DNA of 64,000 nt from Pseudoflavonifractor sp. Marseille-P3106 (GTDB lineage: Bacteria > Bacillota > Clostridia > Oscillospirales > Oscillospiraceae): assembly GCA_900169975.1 (NCBI GenBank), contig LT827123.1, positions 186,001-250,000 on the forward strand. The letters are read 5' to 3'. The position numbers were made by a program, and so were the translations under genes. Each line of letters opens with the position of its first letter. Positions within the stretch are counted from its first letter, which is position 1. Of the stretch, positions 8,714 to 16,530 are shown one piece after another. The notes under the pieces were generated by a model. It had not been told where the DNA came from. It saw nothing but the letters and a program-made list of their open reading frames with translations, and did not search any database.

Positions 8714-9466
8714 ATGAGTGAATGCTTGAAAGCCGTTGTTCTGGCGGCGGGCAAGGGAACCAGGCTGCGCACGGAGGGTGTGGATCTGCCCAAGGTCCTT
8801 CGCCTGGCGGGCGGGCGTCCCCTGCTGAGCTATGTTCTGGATGCCCTGTCCTTCCTGCCGGCGCGGGACACCGTGCTGGTGGTGGGTTATGAGGGTGATA
8901 AGGTCACTGCGGCGTTTCCCGGCTACCCCCATGCCCACCAGAGCCCCCAGCTGGGCACCGGACACGCCGTGCAGTGCGCTCAGGGGGCGCTGGAGGGCTT
9001 TGAGGGCCATGTGCTCATCTGCTGCGGAGACATGCCGCTCATGGGCCGGGCGGCCTATGAAAAGCTGTGGGAGACTCATCTGGCCCAGGGCAACGCCTGC
9101 ACCCTGATGGCGGGTGTGGCCGATCAGCCCCTGCCCTACGGGCGTATCCTCCGGGATGAGAACGGTGGCTTTGCCCGCATTGTGGAGGACAAGGACTGCA
9201 CCCCGGCGGAACGGGAGGTCAAGGAGCTGAACGCGGGGGTATACATCTTCCACGCCCGGGAGCTGTGGCGGGCGCTGACCACCCTGCGCCCCGACAATGC
9301 CCAGGGGGAATACTACCTGACGGACGCCCCGGCCTGGCTGCTGCGCCAGGGGGAGAAGGTCGGCGTCTGCGCGGCCTGCACCCCGGAGGAGATGCTGGGA
9401 GTCAATACCCCCGAGCAGCTCAGCCAGGTGGAGGCCATCTTGAAACAGCGGGAGGAAATGAGATGA
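8714..9466 (+). CDS. stand-alone UDP-GlcNAc pyrophosphorylase domain (GlmU N-terminal-like nucleotidyltransferase)
   Basis: A 250-residue cytoplasmic sugar-1-phosphate nucleotidyltransferase. It matches the GlmU uridylyltransferase domain: LAAGKGTRLR (nucleotide loop, with a small insertion before DLPKVL), QLGTGHAV, CGDMPLM with the metal-binding Asp, PYGRILRD, and NAGVYIF. It stops where GlmU (usually about 450 residues) would continue into the left-handed beta-helix acetyltransferase domain, so only the pyrophosphorylase activity is predicted. Its stop overlaps the start of the M55 peptidase gene by four bases. Either a second, full GlmU exists elsewhere or acetylation is done by another protein. 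UTP and GlcNAc-1-P are the likely substrates, but this is inference. Confidence 0.82.
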   Translation: MSECLKAVVLAAGKGTRLRTEGVDLPKVLRLAGGRPLLSYVLDALSFLPARDTVLVVGYEGDKVTAAFPGYPHAHQSPQLGTGHAVQCAQGALEGFEGHVLICCGDMPLMGRAAYEKLWETHLAQGNACTLMAGVADQPLPYGRILRDENGGFARIVEDKDCTPAEREVKELNAGVYIFHARELWRALTTLRPDNAQGEYYLTDAPAWLLRQGEKVGVCAACTPEEMLGVNTPEQLSQVEAILKQREEMR

Positions 9467-10269
9467 ACGTATTTATCAGTGCCGACATTGAGGGGACCTG
9501 CGGCATCACCGACTGGTCGGAGACCGAGCGCTCCACCCCCCGGGACTATGTGCCCTTCCAGAAGCAGATGACCCGGGAGGTCCGGGCGGCCTGCGACGGG
9601 GCCGTCGCCGGGGGAGCCGGGCAGATCTTTATCAAGGACGCCCATGATTCCGCCCGGAACATTGACCCGGCCGCCCTCCCCGAGTGCGCCCGGATGATGC
9701 GGGGCTGGACGGGGGATCCCCTGTCCATGATGAGCGGCCTGGACGGCGGGGACTACGGCGCGGTGCTCTTCACCGGCTACCACGCATGGGCCTCCAGCGG
9801 AGGCAACCCCCTCTCCCACACCATGAACCTGCGCAACGAATACGTCACGCTCAACGGCGTTCGGATGAGCGAGTTCATGATGAACGCCTATACCGCCGGC
9901 TACTACGGGGTCCCCGTGGTGTTTCTCTCCGGGGACAAGGCACTGTGCGATTTTGCCGAGGAGTTTATTCCCGGCATCGTCACCGTGCCCGTGAACGAGG
10001 GCCGGGGCGGCGCGGTGGTGTCCATGCATCCGGACGCGGCGGTGAAGGCCATCAGGGAAGGGGCCAAGCGGGGCGTGAAGAACGCCAGGAACTGCATGGT
10101 GTCCATGCCGGACTTCTTCGAGATGACAGTGCGCTTTAAGGAGCATACCATGGCCTATTCCAAGAGCTTTTACCCCGGGGCCATTTTGGAGGAGGAGAAG
10201 AACGTCTGCTTCTCCTCCGACGACTGGTTTGAGATGCTCCGCTTCAGCCACTTCGTGCTCAGCGACTGA
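9463..10269 (+). CDS. M55 family D-aminopeptidase (DppA-like)
   Basis: A zinc peptidase of 268 residues resembling DppA, which removes N-terminal D-Ala from short peptides such as D-Ala-D-Ala. It begins with the family motif MNVFISADIEG, giving metal-ligand Asp and Glu at residues 8 and 10. It also contains KDAHDSARN and the conserved FTGYHAW and GDKALCDFAEE segments. The ATG at 9463 overlaps the stop of the upstream pyrophosphorylase gene (ATGA) and has GGAGG seven bases ahead. The pairing with a UDP-GlcNAc-type enzyme suggests a shared role in cell-wall precursor supply or recycling; that is inference from context only. Confidence 0.88.
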   Translation: MNVFISADIEGTCGITDWSETERSTPRDYVPFQKQMTREVRAACDGAVAGGAGQIFIKDAHDSARNIDPAALPECARMMRGWTGDPLSMMSGLDGGDYGAVLFTGYHAWASSGGNPLSHTMNLRNEYVTLNGVRMSEFMMNAYTAGYYGVPVVFLSGDKALCDFAEEFIPGIVTVPVNEGRGGAVVSMHPDAAVKAIREGAKRGVKNARNCMVSMPDFFEMTVRFKEHTMAYSKSFYPGAILEEEKNVCFSSDDWFEMLRFSHFVLSD

Positions 10270-10280
10270 GGGCGGTGAGT

Positions 10281-11039
10281 ATGGAAGGAAACGAATCCCG
10301 GCTGGCGGTGCTGATCGACGCGGACAACGCGCCCCGAACTGCCCTGTGTGAGATCCTGGGGGAGTGCGTCAAGTACGGCACCCCCACCGTCAAGCGGATC
10401 TACGGGGACTGGACGATGAACAACATGGACTCCTGGAAGCCTCTGCTGCTGGAAAACGCCATCATCCCCATCCAGCAGTACAGCTACACCACCGGCAAAA
10501 ACTCCACCGACTCGGCCATGATCATTGACGCCATGGACATCCTCTACTCCCAGCGTATGGACGGCTTTGTACTGGTGTCCAGCGATTCCGACTTCACCCG
10601 CCTGGCCCTGCGTCTGCGGGAGGCCGGGATGCGGGTCTACGGCATCGGGGAGAAGAAAACCCCCTCTCCGTTCATCGCCGCCTGCGACAAGTTCATCTAT
10701 GTGGAGGTCATCCGGAACAAACCGGTGGAGAAGCAGGAGGAGAAGGCGGCGGCTGCGGTGCCCGCCCCCGCCGCCCGCAAGCCCATCCCGCAGAAGATCG
10801 TGCGCCTGCTGGCCTCCACGGTGCAGGACGTCTCCGACGAGGACGGCTGGGCCTTTATGGGAGAGCTGGGGACGGCCCTCTCCAAGAAGCGGCCCGACTT
10901 CGACCCCCGGAACTACGGCTTTGAAAAGCTCACCAATCTGGTGAAGTCCATCGATCGCTTTGAGATCGACGCCCGGCCCACCAGTGCGCCCCATGTCAAG
11001 CATATCTACGTCCGGGACAAAAAGGCCCGGGGGGGCTGA
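10281..11039 (+). CDS. NYN-domain putative ribonuclease with C-terminal OST-HTH/LOTUS domain
   Basis: A 252-residue protein. The N-terminal PIN-like NYN domain (residues 8-150) shows the acidic residues of a metal nuclease site: LIDADNAP, STDSAMIIDAMDIL and LVSSDSDFTRLA. A linker rich in Ala, Pro, Glu and Lys (about 150-175) leads to a LOTUS/OST-HTH domain (about 178-245, QKIVRLLASTVQDVSDEDGWAF spread over that region) expected to bind RNA. It probably processes or degrades an RNA; the target is unknown. The ATG at 10281 follows AGGGCGG, 11 bases after the M55 gene stop, so it is the third gene of that operon. A GTG at 10275 overlaps the ribosome site and is rejected. Confidence 0.85.
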   Translation: MEGNESRLAVLIDADNAPRTALCEILGECVKYGTPTVKRIYGDWTMNNMDSWKPLLLENAIIPIQQYSYTTGKNSTDSAMIIDAMDILYSQRMDGFVLVSSDSDFTRLALRLREAGMRVYGIGEKKTPSPFIAACDKFIYVEVIRNKPVEKQEEKAAAAVPAPAARKPIPQKIVRLLASTVQDVSDEDGWAFMGELGTALSKKRPDFDPRNYGFEKLTNLVKSIDRFEIDARPTSAPHVKHIYVRDKKARGG

Positions 11040-11064
11040 GGGGCGCTTTCAGGGTCCGAACAGC

Positions 11065-11106
11065 TTCAGGCAGGTATCTGCGCTGCAGATACCTGCCTGA
11101 ATTTTA
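11065..11106 (+). terminator. terminator after the NYN gene
   Basis: A perfect 17-base-pair stem (11065-11081 with 11085-11101), loop GCT, followed by TTTTA. The 11040-11220 gap otherwise holds only this and the mutY promoter. Confidence 0.8.
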
Positions 11107-11160
11107 TGCGGGGTGCGCGGAGGGAAAATCTGCCCAGCGGCAGTTTGCCGTCTGCCGCCA

Positions 11161-11189
11161 TTGAAATTTGCGCACAGACACAGTATAAT
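11161..11189 (+). promoter_or_regulatory. promoter of mutY and the following repair genes
   Basis: TTGAAA (11161-11166), 17-base spacer, TATAAT (11184-11189). Confidence 0.75.
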
Positions 11190-11220
11190 AAAACAGACTT
11201 TTTGGGAGGAGGGAGAACGG

Positions 11221-12255
11221 GTGAACGAACTGGAAGAGCTGCCGATCCCTCTGCTCACCTGGTATCGGGAAAACGCCCGGGTGCTGCCCTGGCGGAGCGA
11301 CCCCACGCCATATCATGTGTGGGTGTCGGAGATCATGCTCCAGCAGACCCGGGTGGCGGCGGTGCTGGAATACTACCGCCGATTTCTGGAGGCGCTGCCC
11401 ACGGTGGCTGATCTGGCCGCCTGCCCGGAGGACGAGCTTATGAAGCTCTGGCAGGGCCTGGGCTATTACAGCCGGGCCCGAAATCTGCAAAAGGCCGCCC
11501 GGCAGGTGATGGAGGAGTTCGGGGGTACATTCCCGTCGGACTATGACGCCATCCGCTCCCTGGCCGGGGTGGGTGACTACACCGCGGGGGCCGTCTCCTC
11601 CATCGCCTTCGGGATCCCCGTCCCGGCGGTGGACGGCAACGTCCTCCGGGTGGTGAGCCGTCTCACCGACGACCACCGGGATGTGACCCGGCCCGAGACC
11701 AAAAACGCTCTGCGGCAGGCTTTGCTGGACACCATGCCTCGCTTTGCTCCGGGGGACTACAATCAGGCGCTCATGGAGCTGGGCGCCACCGTGTGCCTTC
11801 CCAACGGCGCGCCTCTGTGCGGCCGCTGCCCCGCGGCTGGTTTCTGCGCCGCCCTCCGGGAGGGCACCATTGACCAGCTTCCGGTGAAGCCGAAGAAAAA
11901 GGAGCGCCGGATCGAGGAGCGGACGGTGTATCTGATTGTCCGAATGGGCAAAATCGCTCTGCGCCGCCGCCCGGAAAAGGGCCTTCTGGCCGGGCTGTGG
12001 GAATATCCCAACGAGCTTTCTCCCTGGCCGCCCCCCGTGGAGGGTGCGGCGGCCTTCGGCGGAGAAGGAAAACACATTTTCACCCACATGGAGTGGCGGA
12101 TGAGGGCGTATGTCGTGGAGGCCGGTACCGACGCCCTGCCCGAGGGATGGGTGTGGGCCGACCGGACCGAGCTGGCGGGCGTCTACGCGGTCCCAAGCGC
12201 CTTTCAGAGCTTTTCCCACCTGGTGGAGGAGCATCTGGCCGGCGGGGGACAGTAA
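11221..12255 (+). CDS. mutY: A/G-specific adenine DNA glycosylase
   Basis: Removes adenine mispaired with 8-oxoguanine. The 344-residue protein has the HhH-GPD fold with Glu37 in SEIMLQQTRV and Asp138 in VDGNVLRVV, the two catalytic positions of the E. coli enzyme. The 4Fe-4S loop is Cys192, 200, 203 and 209, giving a C-x7-C-x2-C-x5-C spacing, one residue longer in the first gap than the classic C-x6. A C-terminal NUDIX-like domain (about 230-344, with LWEYPNE and HIFTHMEW) recognises 8-oxoG. The GTG start at 11221 follows GGGAGGAGGGAG; the longer in-frame ATG start lies before the promoter. Confidence 0.95.
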   Translation: MNELEELPIPLLTWYRENARVLPWRSDPTPYHVWVSEIMLQQTRVAAVLEYYRRFLEALPTVADLAACPEDELMKLWQGLGYYSRARNLQKAARQVMEEFGGTFPSDYDAIRSLAGVGDYTAGAVSSIAFGIPVPAVDGNVLRVVSRLTDDHRDVTRPETKNALRQALLDTMPRFAPGDYNQALMELGATVCLPNGAPLCGRCPAAGFCAALREGTIDQLPVKPKKKERRIEERTVYLIVRMGKIALRRRPEKGLLAGLWEYPNELSPWPPPVEGAAAFGGEGKHIFTHMEWRMRAYVVEAGTDALPEGWVWADRTELAGVYAVPSAFQSFSHLVEEHLAGGGQ

Positions 12256-12283
12256 AAGAAAAAGAGATTAGGTGGAATGAAGG

Positions 12284-12853
12284 ATGGCAAAGCTGTATTT
12301 CCGTTACGGGGTCATGGGCTCGTCCAAGTCGGCCAACGCCCTGATGGTGCGCTACAACTATGAGGAGCGGGGCCAGAAGGCGCTGATGGTGAAGTCCGGG
12401 ATCGACCAGCGGGAGGGCAAGGCCATCGTCAACTCCCGCATCGGCCTGAGCTATCCCTGTATCTGGTTCGATGAGCTGCGGGCCATGTCTGCTTCGGAAT
12501 TGCGCACTTATCAGTGCGTCATCGTGGATGAGGCCCAGTTTCTGAGCCGGGAGGAGGTCGGCTTTCTCACCGAGATCGTGGACGACCTCGGCGTGCCGGT
12601 GATCTGCTACGGCCTGCGGGCCGACTTCAAGGGGGATCTCTTTCCCGGCTCTGAGGCCCTGCTGGCCTGGGCGGACATCATAGAGGAAGTCAAGACCATC
12701 TGCTGGTGCGGGAAAAAAGCCACCTGCAACGCCCGCTTCGACGAGAACGGAACGGTTCTCAAGGAGGGCGAGCAGGTGGTGCTGGGGGCCAACGACCGTT
12801 ATATCGGCCTGTGCCGGAAGCACTGGAAAGAGGGCAGCCTGGGCCCCAAATAA
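12284..12853 (+). CDS. tdk: thymidine kinase, type II
   Basis: Phosphorylates thymidine to dTMP with ATP in pyrimidine salvage. It has 189 residues, typical of the tetrameric type II family. The P-loop reads YGVMGSSKSAN, with Ser where most family members have Gly-Lys-Ser; the same variation occurs in other Clostridia. VIVDEAQFL holds the catalytic Glu, GLRADFKGDLFPGS the substrate lasso, and CWCGKKATCNAR with a later CRKHW cysteine forms the structural zinc site. It lies between mutY and uvrC in a same-strand cluster with short gaps. Confidence 0.95.
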   Translation: MAKLYFRYGVMGSSKSANALMVRYNYEERGQKALMVKSGIDQREGKAIVNSRIGLSYPCIWFDELRAMSASELRTYQCVIVDEAQFLSREEVGFLTEIVDDLGVPVICYGLRADFKGDLFPGSEALLAWADIIEEVKTICWCGKKATCNARFDENGTVLKEGEQVVLGANDRYIGLCRKHWKEGSLGPK

Positions 12854-12900
12854 GGGGGTGGACCGGAGAAAGGAACTGCGGGGAAGGAGGGGAGAGGCCA

Positions 12901-14757
12901 ATGACCTTTGACGAGCTGAAGGAAAAAGCCCACGCGCTGCCGCTGAAGCCGGGCGTGTATATTATGCAGGACAAGCACAATACTGTCATCTATGTGGGCA
13001 AGGCCAAGGCCCTGAAAAACCGGGTCTCCCAGTATTTCGCCAATCTGGCCTCCCACACGGAAAAGACCCGGGCCATGGTGTCCGCCGTCGACCACTTCGA
13101 CGTCATCGTGGCCGACTCGGAATTTGAGGCTCTGGTGCTGGAAAACTCTCTCATCAAGCGCCACCAGCCCCGTTATAATATCCTCCTGAAGGACGACAAG
13201 GGCTATCCCTACATCCGGCTGGACGAGAAGGCCGAATACCCGCGGTTCTCCCTGGCGGGGCGGGTGGCCGAGGACGGGGCCCGGTACTTCGGCCCCTACG
13301 GCAGCCGGGGGGCCACCCAGGGCATCATCGAGGCCCTTCGCGCCGCGCTGCGCCTGCCCTCCTGCCGGCGGCAGTTTCCCCGGGACATCGGGAAGGAGCG
13401 GCCCTGCCTCAACTACCACATGGGCCTGTGCGACGGCTACTGCCGCAGGGAGATGGATCAGAGCCGCCACCGGGAGGCCATCGGCCAGGCGGTGCGCCTG
13501 CTGGAGGGGCGGTTCCAGGAGGTGCAGGGCGACCTCGCCGCCGAGATGGAGCGGGCGGCGGAGGAGCTGCGCTTTGAAAAGGCCGCCGAACTCCGGGACC
13601 GCATCCGGGCCATTGAGCTGCTGGGCAAGCGGCAGAAGGTGGTGGCGGGCTCTCTGGCCGACACCGATGTGGCGGGCTACTTCCGGGGGGAGGCCAAGAG
13701 CTGTTTTGTCATCCTCCACTATGTGGAGGGGGATCTGGCCGCCAAGGACATGGACCTGATCGAGACCCCGATGGAGGGGGAGGAGGGGGAGGCGGTCTCC
13801 GCCCTGGTGCGCCAGTATTACGCCGGGCGCGCCCGGCTGCCCCGGCAGATTTTGCTCCCCTGCGAGCTGGAGGATGAGGTCTCAGTGGCCCGGATGCTCT
13901 CCGAGGCGGCGGGATGGCGGGTGGAGCTGCTCACGCCCCGGCGGGGGGCGAAGGCCGACCTCATCCGTCTGGCCAACAAAAACGCCGTGGAGGAGGTGGA
14001 ACGGGCCACCTCCCGCTCCGAGCGGCAGTCCAAGCTGCTGGAGCTGCTGGGCAGGCTGCTGGATCTGGAGAAGCCGCCCCAGCGCATCGAGTCTTACGAT
14101 ATTTCCAACCAGGGCGCCAGCGACATTGTAGCCTCCATGGTGGTCTACGCGGGGGGCAAGCCCCTCAAGCGGGACTACCGGCGCTTCAAGCTCAAGAACA
14201 TGGAAGGCCCCGACGATTATGCCTCCATGGAGCAGGTGCTCACCCGGCGCTTCCGGCGGTATCTGGACGGGGACGAGAAGTTTTCCGACCTCCCAGACGC
14301 CCTCTTCATCGACGGCGGCGAGGAGCACGCCCGGGTGGCGGTGGGTGTGGAAGAGAAGCTGGGGCTTTCCATCCCGGTGTTCGGCATGGTGAAGGACGAC
14401 CGGCACCGCACCCGGGCTCTGGTGACCCCGGACGGCCGGGAGATCGGCATCCAGCGCTACCCCGCCGTCTTTGCCCTGGTGGGCCGGATCCAGGAGGAGA
14501 CCCACCGCTTTGCCATCGAGTTCCACCGCCAGCAGCAGTCGGCCCACCTGAAGGGCTCCGAGCTGGACAAGGTGCCGGGGGTGGGGCCGAGCCGGAAGGC
14601 GGCGCTTCTCAAGCACTTCAAAAGCCTCAAAAATATCAAAGCCGCCTCTCCGGCCGAGCTGGAGGAGGCGGTGGGAAAGGCCGCCGGGAAGGCGGTATAC
14701 GACTACTTCCGCGCATCGCGGGAAATCACCCCACAGGGAGAGGAAGGATCACCATGA
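12901..14757 (+). CDS. uvrC: UvrABC excinuclease subunit C
   Basis: Makes both incisions in nucleotide excision repair. The 618-residue protein has, in order, a GIY-YIG nuclease domain (residues 12-90; GVYIMQD and VIYVGKAKAL), a central Cys pair region, a UVR helix that binds UvrB (about 200-235), the RNase H-like endonuclease domain (YDISNQG, then FIDGGEEH with catalytic Asp) and a C-terminal HhH pair (VPGVGPSRKAALLKHF). The ATG at 12901 has GGAAGGAGGGGAG upstream; the open frame extends further upstream through tdk but is not coding there. The stop overlaps rsmD by four bases. Confidence 0.97.
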   Translation: MTFDELKEKAHALPLKPGVYIMQDKHNTVIYVGKAKALKNRVSQYFANLASHTEKTRAMVSAVDHFDVIVADSEFEALVLENSLIKRHQPRYNILLKDDKGYPYIRLDEKAEYPRFSLAGRVAEDGARYFGPYGSRGATQGIIEALRAALRLPSCRRQFPRDIGKERPCLNYHMGLCDGYCRREMDQSRHREAIGQAVRLLEGRFQEVQGDLAAEMERAAEELRFEKAAELRDRIRAIELLGKRQKVVAGSLADTDVAGYFRGEAKSCFVILHYVEGDLAAKDMDLIETPMEGEEGEAVSALVRQYYAGRARLPRQILLPCELEDEVSVARMLSEAAGWRVELLTPRRGAKADLIRLANKNAVEEVERATSRSERQSKLLELLGRLLDLEKPPQRIESYDISNQGASDIVASMVVYAGGKPLKRDYRRFKLKNMEGPDDYASMEQVLTRRFRRYLDGDEKFSDLPDALFIDGGEEHARVAVGVEEKLGLSIPVFGMVKDDRHRTRALVTPDGREIGIQRYPAVFALVGRIQEETHRFAIEFHRQQQSAHLKGSELDKVPGVGPSRKAALLKHFKSLKNIKAASPAELEEAVGKAAGKAVYDYFRASREITPQGEEGSP

Positions 14758-15305
14758 GGATCATCAGCGGAACGGCCCGGGGCCGCAGGCTCAAGGAACT
14801 GCCGGGTCTGGATACCAGACCCACCACCGACAAGGTGAAGGAGTCCATTTTCAATATCATCCAGTTCGATGTGGAGGGCCGCCGGGTGCTGGATCTCTTC
14901 GGCGGCACCGGACAGCTGGGGATCGAGGCGCTCTCCCGGGGCGCGGAGCGGGCGGTTTTTGTGGATGCGGGGCGGGAGGCGGCCAAGATCATTCAGGAAA
15001 ACCTGGAGATGACGGGTTTTTCCCGGCAGGCACGGGTGGTCCGCGGCGACGCCCTCTCCTTTCTGGGGTCTTGCCGGGAGAAATTTGGCCTGGCCTTTCT
15101 GGACCCGCCCTATGCCGCGGATTTGATGGATCAGGCTTTGAAACAGATGGCCGCGATTGACATTATGACTGAAAATGGTATAATTATCTGCGAAAGTTCC
15201 TTGGAAAAGGTTTTGCCTCAGCTTCCGGGCCCCTATGAGAAGGGGCGGGAATACCGCTACGGCAAGATCAAACTGACCCTTTACCACCGCCGGGCCTTAC
15301 TGTGA
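14754..15305 (+). CDS. rsmD: 16S rRNA (guanine966-N2)-methyltransferase
   Basis: Methylates G966 of 16S rRNA using S-adenosylmethionine. The 183-residue protein opens with RIISGTARGRRLKELPG and continues with RPTTDKVKESIFNII, both signatures of RsmD. The SAM site VLDLFGGTGQLGIEALSRGA and the catalytic DPPY motif (about residue 120) are intact. The ATG at 14754 overlaps the uvrC stop. It sits directly before coaD, the usual rsmD-coaD pairing in bacteria. Confidence 0.96.
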   Translation: MRIISGTARGRRLKELPGLDTRPTTDKVKESIFNIIQFDVEGRRVLDLFGGTGQLGIEALSRGAERAVFVDAGREAAKIIQENLEMTGFSRQARVVRGDALSFLGSCREKFGLAFLDPPYAADLMDQALKQMAAIDIMTENGIIICESSLEKVLPQLPGPYEKGREYRYGKIKLTLYHRRALL

Positions 15306-15337
15306 AGCAGGCCCCTGGCGGGCAAGGATGTGTTTTT

Positions 15338-15835
15338 ATGAAAACAGCCATTTACCCCGGCAGCTTTGATCCCATTACGCTGGGACACCTGAACGTCATC
15401 AAGCGCGCGTCCATGTGTTTCGACCGGCTGATCGTCTGCGTGATGGTGAATTCCGAAAAGGTGAACACCGGGCTCTTTCCCCCGGACGAGCGGGTGGAGC
15501 TGATCCGACGGGTGGTGAGCAAGCTCCCCAACGTGGAAGTGGACCAGTCCTCCCTGCTGGTGTCGGAATACGCCCGGCAGAAGCGGGCATGCACTCTGGT
15601 CAAGGGCCTGCGGGCGATGTCCGATTATGAAAAGGAACTCCAGATGGCCCTCATCAACCGGAAGCTGAATCCTCGCCTGGACACCATGTTTTTGCCGTCC
15701 AGCGCCAAATATACTTATGTCAGTTCCAGCGTGGTAAAGGAAATGGCGGCCTATGGGGCCGAGCTGAGCGACTTTGTGCCCCGGGAGATCATCGGGGATG
15801 TGAATGAAAAAATGAAGAGCAGGAGGAATCGATGA
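15338..15835 (+). CDS. coaD: pantetheine-phosphate adenylyltransferase
   Basis: Transfers AMP from ATP to 4'-phosphopantetheine in coenzyme A synthesis. The 165-residue protein starts AIYPGSFDPITLGHLNVI, with the nucleotidyltransferase T/HxGH motif (TLGH), and has LVKGLRAMSDYEKE and the late YTYVSSSVVKE motif in place of the ISSTxxR signature. The ATG at 15338 is preferred over an in-frame GTG at 15302 that overlaps rsmD. The visible ribosome site (AAGGA) is weaker than its neighbours'. The stop overlaps the next gene start (ATGA). Confidence 0.95.
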   Translation: MKTAIYPGSFDPITLGHLNVIKRASMCFDRLIVCVMVNSEKVNTGLFPPDERVELIRRVVSKLPNVEVDQSSLLVSEYARQKRACTLVKGLRAMSDYEKELQMALINRKLNPRLDTMFLPSSAKYTYVSSSVVKEMAAYGAELSDFVPREIIGDVNEKMKSRRNR

Positions 15836-16350
15836 TGGCGACCGGGGTCAATGAACTGTTGGACATGCTGTTTGAGATGATCGATGAAGCAAAGAACGTG
15901 CCCCTTTCTTCCGACAAGTGTATGCTGGAGCGGGACAAGGCGCTGGATCTGATCGATGAGATCCGGGGGCAGTTCCCCATGGAACTGGCCGAGGCAAAAA
16001 AGCTGCTGTCGGCCCGCAATGATTACATTGCCTCGGCCAAGCGGGAGGGCGACCTTATTATCCAGCAGGCGGAGGAGAAGGCCAAGCAGATGCTGGCTGA
16101 GGACGAACTGCTGGCGCAGGCCAAGCAGCGGGGCAATGAGATCCTCCGGCAGGCGGAAGATCTGACGAGAGACCTGAAGAAGGCGGCCAACGACTACTGT
16201 GAGGATGCCCTGCGCCGCACGGAGGAGGCTGTTGCCGAGGCCTACGACGAGATCAAGAAGTCCCGCACCCGGTTCCGGGCTGCGGCTGCCGGAGTGACCG
16301 GCCCCGCCGCCGGACAGGGCCAGGTCTACGATGCCGCGCAGGAGAAGTAA
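15832..16350 (+). CDS. conserved coiled-coil protein of unknown function
   Basis: 172 residues, highly charged and almost wholly helical from about residue 10 to 150, with long Glu/Lys/Ala heptad-like stretches (AKREGDLIIQQAEEKAKQML and AKQRGNEILRQAEDL look like a repeated unit about 36 residues apart). It resembles DivIVA-like or V-ATPase subunit H/E-like stalk helices only in general character. Two ATGs in a row (15832 and 15835) are possible starts, both overlapping the coaD stop, so it is translationally coupled to coaD. No function can be assigned. Confidence 0.7.
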   Translation: MMATGVNELLDMLFEMIDEAKNVPLSSDKCMLERDKALDLIDEIRGQFPMELAEAKKLLSARNDYIASAKREGDLIIQQAEEKAKQMLAEDELLAQAKQRGNEILRQAEDLTRDLKKAANDYCEDALRRTEEAVAEAYDEIKKSRTRFRAAAAGVTGPAAGQGQVYDAAQEK

Positions 16351-16365
16351 GCGGATCCGAAATTC

Positions 16366-16407
16366 CAAAGGGGGTGTGACGAGAAAAGGTCACACCCCTT
16401 TGTTTCT
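16366..16407 (+). terminator. terminator of the mutY-coaD cluster
   Basis: An imperfect stem (16366-16380 with 16389-16402, one bulged G), loop GAGAAAA, followed by a short T-rich run. Confidence 0.6.
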
Positions 16408-16475
16408 CTGGGCAGAAGGGAGCCGGGGACCCATGGTGTCCGCGCTTCGGAAGCGGGGACAGCATCCAGACAGAT

Positions 16476-16524
16476 AAAAAAGCGCCCCCGCACGGACTCA
16501 CCGGCCGTGCGGGGGCGCTTTTTG
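16476..16524. terminator. bidirectional terminator between convergent genes
   Basis: A perfect inverted repeat (16477-16495 with 16505-16523) has five A at one end and five T at the other, so it can stop transcription from both sides. On the minus strand it closes the gene ending at 16531. The stretch 16408-16475 holds nothing else I can identify. Confidence 0.9.
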
Positions 16525-16530
16525 TTTGGA

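Noticed and set aside
12284-12853. Broken P-loop in thymidine kinase (Ser where Gly is usual)
   Set aside because: The same GSSKS form is known from other Clostridia thymidine kinases and all other active-site residues are intact, so it is probably functional.
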